64,000 nt of DNA from Isochrysis galbana (Eukaryota > Haptophyta > Isochrysidales > Isochrysidaceae): the NCBI GenBank assembly GCA_018136815.1, contig CM030931.1:6654399-6718398 (forward strand), in the 5' to 3' direction. The translations under genes were made by a program, and so were the position numbers. Shown piece by piece: positions 35,452 to 44,343 of this stretch; the first letter of the stretch is position 1; each line of letters opens with the position of its first letter. The notes below the pieces were generated by a model. It saw only the letters and a program-made list of their open reading frames with translations, made no database searches and was not told the origin of the DNA.

Positions 35452-36603
35452 TCCTCAATCCCTAAGATGCGATAGGTTCATCCAACTAGTAGTACCAATC
35501 TACGCTAGAGGAGAGAAGGAGAGTTCGTGTGTGGAGTGTGGAGAGCGTAAATCAACGCACGCGTGCGCGCGCACAGGGGAGTTTTGTTGTTGGTTGGGAC
35601 AACTCGACAACTCTCATGAGAGCTGGTATTAGTGCTGGTATTAGTGATAGCTCCATAACCTTGAGAGCTGATAAGCTGTTACCCCATCTATGAAAATTTC
35701 AACTCAGGACCCATGTTGATACACTTCACGTTTTCACCCCACTCTTGTGGGCCACAATTACCTACAACTCAGTGCCCTGCCTTGGGATTGGGCCCTCTTC
35801 CAACAATTCACTCCCTCTCCCACTCCCTCTTCCAACTACAACCAACAACCAACCCAAGAAGCACAAACCCCCTCGCCCTCGCCCTGTTTCAAGCACCAAA
35901 AATTTCGACTCAAGACAAGAAAGAGGGAGGACATGTCTTGAGGCGGCGTCGCTGCCCATGCCTAGCGCAAGGGTACAGCGCCCCCACTCAGACATCTCCT
36001 TCCCCACAGCTCCTCTCTGAGTCTCTGAGGAGTTGCTCCTCTCCCTCCCATTAGGCCCCCTTGCCTGCGAGACCAGAACAGGATCCTGGCGTGGGGGCTG
36101 TCTGAGTGTGGAGGGAGGGACGTTCCAGCTAGCGTAGGTAGAAAGCTAGTGAAGAGCTGGGTGGCATAAGGGGGAAGGGTGCTTGCGCTTGCCGCGGCAG
36201 GGGTCCTGTCTTGAGTGAGCGCTAGTCCCGTTCCTTTGCCGCGCCGCGACCCATAAAAAATTGTTAAAAATTTAAATTTATGTTCGATGTTCGTTTCACC
36301 CTTTGCCTGTGAAAGGTTTCAGTTAGTTGACTTGGCTCAAACGGTCAACAAGTTCGAGTTGAGTTCGCGTTCGACTATTTTTTACCACCTACTTGTATCG
36401 TTCGTGCCACTTCAGAACTATTGCACCACTAGTGCTCCAACGATGGGTTGTCGCATTCGCGAATCCACATCTACAGTTCAATAATAACTCTCTCTCTTCA
36501 TTCGGAATTGTACACGGCACTAAATTTTTCGAGAGCTTCTTCTGAGCTTCCTTCCCGTGGAGGGAGGCGCCGGGCCTCGTCGGGCCTCGTCGGGCCTCGT
36601 CGG
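35452..36603. other. Intergenic, no gene recognised
   Basis: Contains AGCTGATA-type repeats (35625-35675) like those near 7600, a CT-rich stretch at 35800-36050, and a GGGCCTCGTC triplication at about 36573-36602. No gene evidence. 5' exons of the phosphatase could lie at the left end but were not identified. Confidence 0.4.
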
Positions 36604-36615
36604 CCCCCCCCCCCC
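36604..36615 (+). promoter_or_regulatory. C12 tract 20 bp before the ATG of the GT25 fusion gene
   Basis: A homopolymer followed by TTTCCCTCCG runs into the start codon region. This fits the recurring pyrimidine tract seen upstream of other genes here; its function is inferred. Confidence 0.3.
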
Positions 36616-36635
36616 TTTCCCTCCGCCAGGCACGA

Positions 36636-39083
36636 ATGGCGCGGGACACCCCGACGGCTCGCGCGGCGCTCTGTGTGCGTGCCATCTCGCTGCGCCGGCG
36701 CCAGGACCGCTGGACTGCATGCGAGGCCCACCTCTCCTCAGTCCTCCCCAGTGACCTCCTGGCCCGATGCCGCATGGTCGAGGGCACCGACGCGGCTGCA
36801 CTGACCGAGCGGCTCCAGAGCGAGGCTGCGGTCGCTGCGTTCGAGCGCAACACGCAGAGCCGGCTGTACCGCGGATGGCCGCTAGTTGAGGTGGAAGACG
36901 CACGCCGCTGCTTCCAGAGCACACCAGCTCATGCGTCCGATGCCACAGCCTGGCTTGCCTATGAGCAAGCTTGCCAGCGTGCGTGGCGCTCAGACCGTGC
37001 TCGGCTGTACATTGACTTTTTCCACAGGCACTTGACCGCTGGTGACGTAGGCGCTGCCCTCTCACACTTGCGTGTAGCGGAGGATGCTGTGCTTGAGAAG
37101 GCCCCATTGACGCTTGTCTTGGAAGATGATTGCAAACTCACCCCAAATGCAATCACCTCGGTCATTGTCGAGGTTGACCGCCTTTCGTCCCTGGGAATAG
37201 GCTGGGACCTCATATACCTTCATTCTGCGAATTATGGCCGGCGTGGAGAGCCTTTCGTCCACCCTAGTTCTGCGCTACGAGTTGCGGGCCATCGTAAAGT
37301 GTGCCATGCGTACTTGCTCTCCCAACGCGGCGCTTCCAAGCTCGCCGCCTCTGGCTTCCGCGATTGCCTCTTTCCAGTCGATGACTTCCTCCCTGCGCTA
37401 CATGCGGGGCATCCACGAGAGGACATTATGGCATTGCCGTGCGTGCGTAGGGCACGGGGGGAGCTTCATGCTGTTGCCTCTACATCAGGTGCTACATCTC
37501 CTTGTTTGGGTGCTGCCTCTGAGGGGCAAGACCATGATGGGGTTGCTATCTCACTTAGGTCGAGTGGGTTTGTTGCACTCACCTTTCCAGATGATGCTGG
37601 GCTGGTTCGTCTGCCTGGGGAGGCATGTACAGCTAGTAGTACAAAACAGGTTGGTGTACGGCGGATACTAGACTCAGACTCGAAGGCGGGAAGCGGTTCG
37701 AAAGTGTTGCTGGGAGACGCGGGAGTGTCAACTTGTGCAGCGGAGTCCGACGATGAGAATGATGATGGCCTTGGTGTCGACGACCAAGAAACATTGGTGT
37801 CGTCGATCGCAGCAGACGATCGCATCCTGCATGATGTATCAGTATCTCTTGGGCCTCCCATAGACTTAAAGGGGCTTCTCTGGGCAGTTCGGAGAGTCGG
37901 CTCCAATTTCGCACAAGCCACGGGTCGCCCCACGGAGGCGGCGGAGCTACGACACCAACTATGCTCAAAGGGGTATGCGCGATTACGACTGCCAACGCAC
38001 GATCATGTTAGTCGGCCTCGACACAATTCGCACCTCGCAGATCATCCAGACACCGCGCGGCACGATGATGGTAGCAGCCTCGGATGCGCCGCATGTGATG
38101 ATGACCCCGATGGGCGCGGCTCCAACACTGTTGAGCGAGTCGAAAATGAGTTCAACGCCAAACGAGCATCTACACGTGTTATTGATGTAGAAGAGCTCGT
38201 TCGCCACGGGCTCGTGCATCTCCTCCGCGCAGAGGAGGCATCACTCGCTTTCTTCGGGATGCCTTTGTCCTTCAAGAGACGATGCGCCGGCACAGGCGGG
38301 CGCAAGGGAGAATTGATGTTGTGGTCGTGCGGATTTAGCCAATGGCCGCAACGACAGCACTGGCATCTTGTTTGCGGTGCGTTTGATGAGGCGCAAGCAT
38401 GGCCAGAATTTCCTGACGTTGACGGCGTAGCTCAAACGGAAAGAAATGATACTCACATTCGTCAACAGGCTGAAGGTCCTCGTGCAACTGGCAACAATGT
38501 GATGGATCATTGCCGCAATGCTAGCACGTTGCGTCCGTCCTTGCGTGCGGCAGAGTGCGTGCTCCGTAGTTGTGCACTAGCGTGCTTGAATGCGTCTGTT
38601 TTGCGCGATGGAGGTGCGACTATTCGAGCATGCGAGACTGTGCCTGAGGGCAACGACCCCTCGGTCTTGGACAGCTTTCTCTACGCCGAAGCCATGAAAG
38701 GCTTGTCTGATGAAATGTCGGCCTCATCGTTCAGACAAAGAATGGCAGAGCTCTCGTGTGCGCCTTCCGCCTCAGAGCCACATGAAGTACACATGATCGA
38801 CCATGTCGACCCAGGTTTATTGACACTGACCCGGCGATCTGATGCAGCCGGCCTCGAAGTTTGGGATGTGCAGTCCGAAGGATGGGTTGCACTAGAGCAG
38901 CTAGCGGCGCCAAACGATGTGCTCGTCTTTGCGGGTGAACAGATGCAAGCCCTTAGTGGCGGCGCAATACCTGCTGTGCGTCATCGCGTCGTTGCGCCGC
39001 GGGAGCAGGGTGTCAAGCGTTGTAGCGTCGTCTTTGAGCTCCGCCTTCCCGAGGCTACGATGATGCGTCGCACACTGACGTAG
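36636..39083 (+). CDS. GT25-type glycosyltransferase fused to 2OG-Fe(II) dioxygenase
   Basis: A single 815-codon exon. Residues about 10-270 look like glycosyltransferase family 25: an N-terminal ISLRRRQDRW, then GDVGAALSHLRVAEDAV, then LTLVLEDDCKL (an EDD metal/nucleotide-sugar motif at about 160), WDLIYLHSA, and HAYLLSQRGASKLAASGFRD with PVDD at about 247. A Ser/Asp-rich linker follows. Residues about 530-810 look like an isopenicillin N synthase-type dioxygenase: MLWSCGFSQWPQRQHWHL, the HVD iron motif in DHVDPGLLTL (about 721), the distal His in VRHRV (about 781), and RCSVVFEL supplying the Arg-x-Ser that binds 2-oxoglutarate. All key residues are present, so both halves may be active. The substrate is unknown; hydroxylation plus glycosylation of one acceptor is an inference by analogy with animal lysyl hydroxylase 3. 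No signal peptide is evident. Confidence 0.8.
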   Translation: MARDTPTARAALCVRAISLRRRQDRWTACEAHLSSVLPSDLLARCRMVEGTDAAALTERLQSEAAVAAFERNTQSRLYRGWPLVEVEDARRCFQSTPAHASDATAWLAYEQACQRAWRSDRARLYIDFFHRHLTAGDVGAALSHLRVAEDAVLEKAPLTLVLEDDCKLTPNAITSVIVEVDRLSSLGIGWDLIYLHSANYGRRGEPFVHPSSALRVAGHRKVCHAYLLSQRGASKLAASGFRDCLFPVDDFLPALHAGHPREDIMALPCVRRARGELHAVASTSGATSPCLGAASEGQDHDGVAISLRSSGFVALTFPDDAGLVRLPGEACTASSTKQVGVRRILDSDSKAGSGSKVLLGDAGVSTCAAESDDENDDGLGVDDQETLVSSIAADDRILHDVSVSLGPPIDLKGLLWAVRRVGSNFAQATGRPTEAAELRHQLCSKGYARLRLPTHDHVSRPRHNSHLADHPDTARHDDGSSLGCAACDDDPDGRGSNTVERVENEFNAKRASTRVIDVEELVRHGLVHLLRAEEASLAFFGMPLSFKRRCAGTGGRKGELMLWSCGFSQWPQRQHWHLVCGAFDEAQAWPEFPDVDGVAQTERNDTHIRQQAEGPRATGNNVMDHCRNASTLRPSLRAAECVLRSCALACLNASVLRDGGATIRACETVPEGNDPSVLDSFLYAEAMKGLSDEMSASSFRQRMAELSCAPSASEPHEVHMIDHVDPGLLTLTRRSDAAGLEVWDVQSEGWVALEQLAAPNDVLVFAGEQMQALSGGAIPAVRHRVVAPREQGVKRCSVVFELRLPEATMMRRTLT

Positions 39084-39174
39084 CAGCAACACTCTTGTCT
39101 CGTTACTATTACTACACCCTATTGGTTGTTGCTACTAGTACATCCCACTGGCACCTGCTATCATATTCAACTTC

Positions 39175-39545
39175 AACGAAGTTTATACTTGGTTCACGGA
39201 TGGCGAGGCACGAGCCCCCCCCTCTCTCCACTCCTCCCCTGCCGTGGGGAGGGAACCACCCATCCTCCTGGCATGCCTAATGGCTTGCCAGGAGCCCACT
39301 GCCCTACTGACCCACTCTCCCACTGACAAGCACGCCTGGTTCGCTCGTCCTGGCCCCTCGTGGCCACCCCATCGTTCCAACCCCCTCCCCCCTTGTTGAC
39401 AGGCAGACAGGTGCAGCGTGGGGGCCCTGGGGCTCAGGAGCGCCAGCGCGAGAGAGGCAGGGGAGCCCAGGGCCCAGTCCCAGCCTCCTCTGCCCCCTGA
39501 GCTGGCCTCCAGGAGCCTCCAGGGGGCGCCAGAGGGCAGCTGCAG
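39175..39545. repeat. C-rich repeat region
   Basis: AAGTTTATACTTGGTTCA at about 39178, followed by GAGGCACGAGCCC, resembles the reverse complement of about 42690-42735, hinting at an inverted pair of one repeat family. No coding frame is convincing. Confidence 0.35.
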
Positions 39546-39637
39546 GCCTGCCGCAGGCGCGCCATTGCGCGTGCCGCAGGAGAGGGGAGAGAGCGCGCGG
39601 AGAAGGGGGTGGGCGGAGCGAGAGCTCCGCTCACCGA
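39546..39637 (+). repeat. 92-bp dispersed repeat, copy 2
   Basis: Near-identical to 13074-13165. Confidence 0.75.
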
Positions 39638-40334
39638 AAAAATGGTAAGTAAGTGCTCTCGTGCGCTCTGGCAAGCTTTTCAGCCTTTTCGAGCGCAGCG
39701 GCGTGGAGCGCCGCCGCATGTCCCGCCCTCAGGCCACCCCCAGGCCGAGCCTCGTCGATCAGCGCCGGGTGAGGCGCTGTCGAGCAGAGGAGTGCCGCGA
39801 GGGCTGCCTGGACATTGGCGCTCGCCAGCCACGCGTCGACGGCCCGAGCGTCGAGGAGGTAGAGGTCGTTGTCGAGTACGAACGCGGGCGATTCCTGCGA
39901 GGGGCGGGTCGGGGCGGTCAGGATAGACTATTTAGTGGCCAAGGCAGTCGTGTGCACGCGCTGTGGGGTGCCCGGGGTGCTCCGCGGGTGACTTCCCTCC
40001 CTGCTCTAGGCACCAGATGAAGGTCGGGCGCCTGATCGCGCGGACGGATCTCGGGGGAATCGCGTGTCATGAAACAACTGCCCTGAAATAAGCTTATCGT
40101 CCCCGCGGCACGATCGCCAGTTCTTTACTGTTAGAGCCCCAGCGCGTGTGCAGAGGGGGGGCGAGGGGGGCGGTAGAACCCACCATTTTCCTCGGGAATT
40201 TTTCGTGGCGGCAGGTGAGCCCCCTGGGAGTTTTTTTATGGGCTTTGGGGGACGGTCAAAAAATGCAGCCCCCCCCACATGTTAGTAGTTATAAATCAGT
40301 GTTTGACCGCCCTATCAACCTCGCTCGAGCTCCG
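39638..40334. other. Intergenic before the LINE-interrupted gene
   Basis: No recognised domain in any frame. The last part probably holds the promoter and 5' UTR of the gene starting at 40335. Confidence 0.35.
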
Positions 40335-42324
40335 ATGGACTCTTCCTCCATTTGCCCAGCAGTGGACGATGACGATGAAGGACCATGCGATGCGCATTGC
40401 TCGCTCTCACAGAAGTAACGGACACACTCGACAACAAAGACAATTCCAGAAGGCCTGCCCGGACCCCACACTCTAAACCAGGCCTCAGGTAGCGCACCGA
40501 GGCCGGACCCCGGAAACCGAAGAAAAAGGAAAGAAGGGGGGCAGGGGAAGAGGTGGAGGGAGGGATGATAAGGGCGGTGTAGATAGCGAAGGGAAGTCCC
40601 ATAACTAGTAGGTGTGTAGCCCTGAACCTTCAGAAGTTTTTTTTTCGCTCTCACAGAAGTCCGCAGACGCTGCCTCACGAGGAGGTGGAGGTGGAGGCGA
40701 CCGGGGCGTCGACTCCACAGTGGCATTGGCCCCAGCATATCCCCCATCCACCATCCATGCCCGGAGCTGGATCTCCAAGGCCCCTACCCTGAGAGGGCGA
40801 CGGGGCCCCACTAGCTCGTCGTCCCCTCGCCATGCTTTCGTGGCGAGTTGGGCTCTAGAGACTAGATACGCCTCGTTGGCCTCTTGGAACATTAATGGGC
40901 AGTTTAGACTTCTTGTTTCTTGGAGGGCGCCCGCTGAGAGAACTTTTTTTCTGTTTTTGTACCGCGAGGGACCCGCGAGGACTTCACACGTACGACCGTT
41001 AAGAGGTGAAACCGCCATGTGGGCGACCACCAGCCCAGCGCTGGACGCGGATGGGCAGCGACGAATGGGGCTGCGAGCTGAGTGTAGCCTGGGATCGGTT
41101 CGCTCATCACCGACCATCTTGCTAAATTCTCCAGGCCCAAGCAAGTCGGCCACACCAGGACTCCAGATAGGCCCTGGATCGATCTTTAGCGGCAAGCTGC
41201 CTCCACCAGCAGATAAGCCGGCCAGGTGGGCGACAGAGGCACGGATTGCATACGCGGACGCGGCCCTGCAGAACGAGCGTGCCCGTAAGATGGGTGAATT
41301 GCGCAAAGCTAAGGCAAAGGCGCAAGCAATGACACGAGTCGTCACCGCCCCGCGGCTGACGCAGCACTCCATTCGCTGTGCTGAGCTGGGAGCCAAGCGA
41401 CGCTACCAACTGGATCCAGCTTTCGTACAGAAGGATGAGCGCGAAGCTGCCACCATAGCGCGCGAGGCTATTGCCTCAGTATTGCGTGAGCACGGGCACT
41501 CAGGGGTAGAGCGAAGGGAGGGAGAACGACAGATGTGCAAGCAAATGGCTTACGGTGTTGAACACCGGGTGGATTCAAAGGCATATCGGCAGTTGAGGAT
41601 GGAACGTCTGCAACAAGCACATGCCAAGATGTTGAGCGGGCCAAACGGAGCCTGGATTGCAGAGCAAGCAAGTATTGCAGACGGCCGCGGACAAAGGTTG
41701 GAAGAACTCAATGCTTCTTATGCGATTCAAAGGGCTTTGGAAGCTTCTGTCTCTGACAAGCACCCTCTGCTACACAGCGTTGACATTCCAAACAGGGAGG
41801 CAGCCATGGGTCTTTCGTCAGCTGAGCTTCTTGCCGTAATTCGAGGGCTGTCGGATGCGGTCAACACCACTCCGGCCCTCCTGCCGTCGGATGTTTCGCC
41901 AGAGAACATCCGACGCACATCGCGCCACAAAGGATCAACCCTTGAGATCAGTTCGAGTGCGAGCGCTCCCTCGAAGATCGACTCGCGGTCGCCTCCGCCA
42001 CTTCAGAAGGCCAACGTTGTCGAAATAGCCCGGAAGCCTGGACGCAAGTACGTATCGGCGGCTGCCCGCGCAGCATTGGAGATGGATGCATGTGAACAAG
42101 CCGAGCGCATGCGTGCTCGTGACGTAGCCGTCTTCAGGGCTGACCCAAAGGCTCCGGCGTTGCTCCAAGCTGATGCACTCAAGAAGGGGCAGGTTGCAAA
42201 ATGGAGACGCGACCAGGTATCTGCCGCCGAGGTTGAGCTTCTCCGGCGAGTCGATGCTGTGAGGGGTGATGCGTCTTGCCAGGAAGAGGCTACGGCGCGT
42301 GCTGCGCGGTCGGTACTACAGTAG
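40335..42324 (+). pseudogene. Unrecognised basic helical protein gene, interrupted by a LINE tail
   Basis: The left part runs from ATG 40335 through an acidic start (VDDDDEGPCDAHCSLSQK) and is stopped by TAA inside the insert at 40417-40644. Removing the insert and one target-site copy (244 bases) restores the frame exactly, continuing SADAASRGGGGGGDRG to the stop at 42324. The remainder is rich in Ala, Arg, Glu and Ser, with helical blocks such as QNERARKMGELRKAKAKAQA and EREAATIAREAIASVLREHG and no motif I recognise. A downstream ATG at 41017 (MWATTSPALD) could still start a shortened protein of about 435 residues. The gene may be inactivated, or just N-terminally shortened; I cannot tell which. 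Confidence 0.65.
40401..40660 (+). mobile_element. 228-bp LINE 3' fragment with 16-bp target duplication
   Basis: TCGCTCTCACAGAAGT occurs at 40401-40416 and 40645-40660. The insert between has AGGTAGCGCACCGAGG (compare TAGGTAGCGCACGAGG near 34372 in the LINE 3' UTR). It ends CTAGTAGGTGTGTAGCCCTGAACCTTCAGAAG and T9, split here only for description; that tail is shared with 12810-12860. It is a 5'-truncated LINE insertion into a coding exon. Confidence 0.88.
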
Positions 42325-43123
42325 CTGAATCTTTGGATAGATTTGGGCGATAGTCGATCCATGATGATTTACTCTGGTGTATAGCGGGTTTGTGTGCGTG
42401 CATGGATGGGGCGAGCATTAAAAAAACAGCTGAAGATTAAGGGCTAAACACCTACCAGGGATTTGATATCTAATGACTCCCTATCGACACCGCCCTTACA
42501 TCCCTTCCCTCCAATGCTTCCCCTTCCCCCCATCCATCCTTTTTCTTCGGCTTGCTCCAGGGTCCGGCGCCGGGCGTGCGGTGCCGGCGTGGTATTGGGT
42601 ATTGGTGGATGCTCACCTGCACCTCATGCCAAAGGGCAGAGCATGAGGAGGACCGACAGGCCCCCGGAGGGGTATTGGAGCCCGAGGGGAGGGCACGAGG
42701 CGCCTCCCCATGCTGAACTAAGTATAAACTTATTTGAACCTCCGGCGCAATACTGCAGTACTACTACGCCGCCGGTTGAGGGGCGGCACATATGGCGCCA
42801 ACAAGCAAAAAATAGAACGTGAAGTTTCAAGCTCTTTCAACCAACGATCATCTGCCTGATGACGATAATGGGGCAGCGCTAGAGCTTCCGCTAAATGTGC
42901 GTGTAATGTCATGACTTCATCTTGACCGATATTTGCTATACCTCTTTATGAGTCGATTGCGGCAAGTTGTTTTTGCTTCCACTTCCGCTGCGATGTTGGT
43001 GACGATCACGTAGAATCTAGGCAAGCGAGATGATTCTCACACAAAACATTTAGCAGTCCTCTCCAATGAATCAAAGACGCTCGGTGGTGCAGCCGTCCTG
43101 GTGATTACAAGCAACGAGGACAC
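42325..43123. other. Intergenic between convergent genes
   Basis: Two genes end towards this stretch. It contains a possible inverted relative of the 39175 repeat at about 42690-42735 and no coding evidence. Confidence 0.4.
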
Positions 43124-44293
43124 TCATCGGCCAAAGCCGACGCTAGCTCCCGAGCGTGAGAGTGCTCGTTTCATGGCGAGACGGAATTGAAGGGCAAGTG
43201 CCTCATTTTGCGGCGGCTCGGCCGCCAGCAATGCCTCGTCCTCTTCTATAGAGGTCTGAAGTAGCATCGGCTTGGCCTCTGGATGCGCCTTCAACATAGC
43301 TTCGTCTGCAGCAGCGGCTGCAGGGTCGACAAAGCCATAATGGCCAAGGAATTCAGCATTAGATGTGTCAGAAGTTCCGTAGACAATCTCTATCTGGTCG
43401 CCTACTGAGATCGGCGCGCCGGCAACAACGCGCAGCATGCCATCAGTACGCCCAGTAAGATAGTGCTTCGAACTGGCACGGTGATTGAACATGTCGATGA
43501 AAGGAATAAGCAGTTTGTGCCCCTCCCCGTCAGGCCCAAGAACCGTTAGGACTCGTGACTGGATCAGCCAGACCGCCCATCTCACTTCACGCATGCGGCC
43601 ACCAGCAATGGCTAGCTGGGAGATGGGCGTGTCACCCGAAGGTGCAGTACCGCCTAAAACTTTGCGCACGGCAGCAGAGCGCTTGCGCACGTCGACGATG
43701 AGCGGTGGCCACTGCAACATCTGCAGCTCCTTCTCCGAGAAGAAATCAGGCGTACACAGATCGGACGAGTCAGGAGGGGGAAGTGTGGCGTAGTATGCCT
43801 CACGCTCCGTGCCTTCTTCCATCTCACGCTGAGCGAGCATGCGGAGGGCGGCCGGCACTGGATCAGCCCCCTGCACACCGAGATCAACAGCGCATGACGC
43901 GGGGATAGCAATGACTTCTTCGCCTGGCGCGATTGAGCGGGTGGCCATGACGCCACGCAACCCACCAAAGTCGGCGATGGCAACATTGGCTAGGTTGGCT
44001 CCCTCGGAGATAAGCCAATCGGTCAACCGCTCGTAGACTGGCTCAGTCAGCGCCGTCCCCGGCGGGCTAGGCGGCACCTCTGGCAGTAATACAACCTTCT
44101 TCGCCTTCGACCCACCTCTGCCTGAGCGTGCTCTGGAGCGGGCACCGCCCGCTTTGCCGGGCTTTCGCGTGGTTGCGAGCATGCGGATGGGCTGAGCGCG
44201 TGCAACGCCGCCGCTCAGCCTCCCCCTATCCGCCCACTGCCACGCCGCCGCCGAGCAGAGCAGAGCCACGAGGAGGGACGGCCGCAGCGCCAT
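43124..44293 (-). CDS. SET-domain protein lysine methyltransferase (RuBisCO LSMT/SETD3 type), probably plastid-targeted
   Basis: A single 389-codon exon. The N terminus is a hydrophobic signal-like MALRPSLLVALLCSAAAWQW followed by an Arg/Ser/Gly-rich stretch, the usual bipartite pattern for import into a complex plastid. The SET domain spans about residues 90-330. GGLRGVMATRSIAPGEEVIA is the opening strand, LLIPFIDMFNHRASS supplies the Asn-His of the pseudoknot that binds S-adenosylmethionine, and GDQIEIVYGTSD supplies the catalytic Tyr. The Rubisco-substrate-binding C-terminal domain looks short. Proteins of this class methylate Lys in RuBisCO large subunit, fructose-bisphosphate aldolase or actin; plastid targeting favours the first two. 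A DNA transposon begins only about 50 bp upstream of the ATG. Confidence 0.85.
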   Translation of the reverse strand: MALRPSLLVALLCSAAAWQWADRGRLSGGVARAQPIRMLATTRKPGKAGGARSRARSGRGGSKAKKVVLLPEVPPSPPGTALTEPVYERLTDWLISEGANLANVAIADFGGLRGVMATRSIAPGEEVIAIPASCAVDLGVQGADPVPAALRMLAQREMEEGTEREAYYATLPPPDSSDLCTPDFFSEKELQMLQWPPLIVDVRKRSAAVRKVLGGTAPSGDTPISQLAIAGGRMREVRWAVWLIQSRVLTVLGPDGEGHKLLIPFIDMFNHRASSKHYLTGRTDGMLRVVAGAPISVGDQIEIVYGTSDTSNAEFLGHYGFVDPAAAAADEAMLKAHPEAKPMLLQTSIEEDEALLAAEPPQNEALALQFRLAMKRALSRSGASVGFGR

Positions 44294-44343
44294 CTCGCGC
44301 GCGGGTGGAGCTACGGACTGCGCGGCGCAGCCAAAGTAGTTCT

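Noticed and set aside
36520-37107. Minus-strand frame opposite the GT25 gene
   Set aside because: Antisense shadow with Pro/Arg-rich composition.
40612-40644. ATG at 40612 as the gene start
   Set aside because: It lies within the LINE insert; the earlier coding start is at 40335 and the first later ATG in good context is at 41017.
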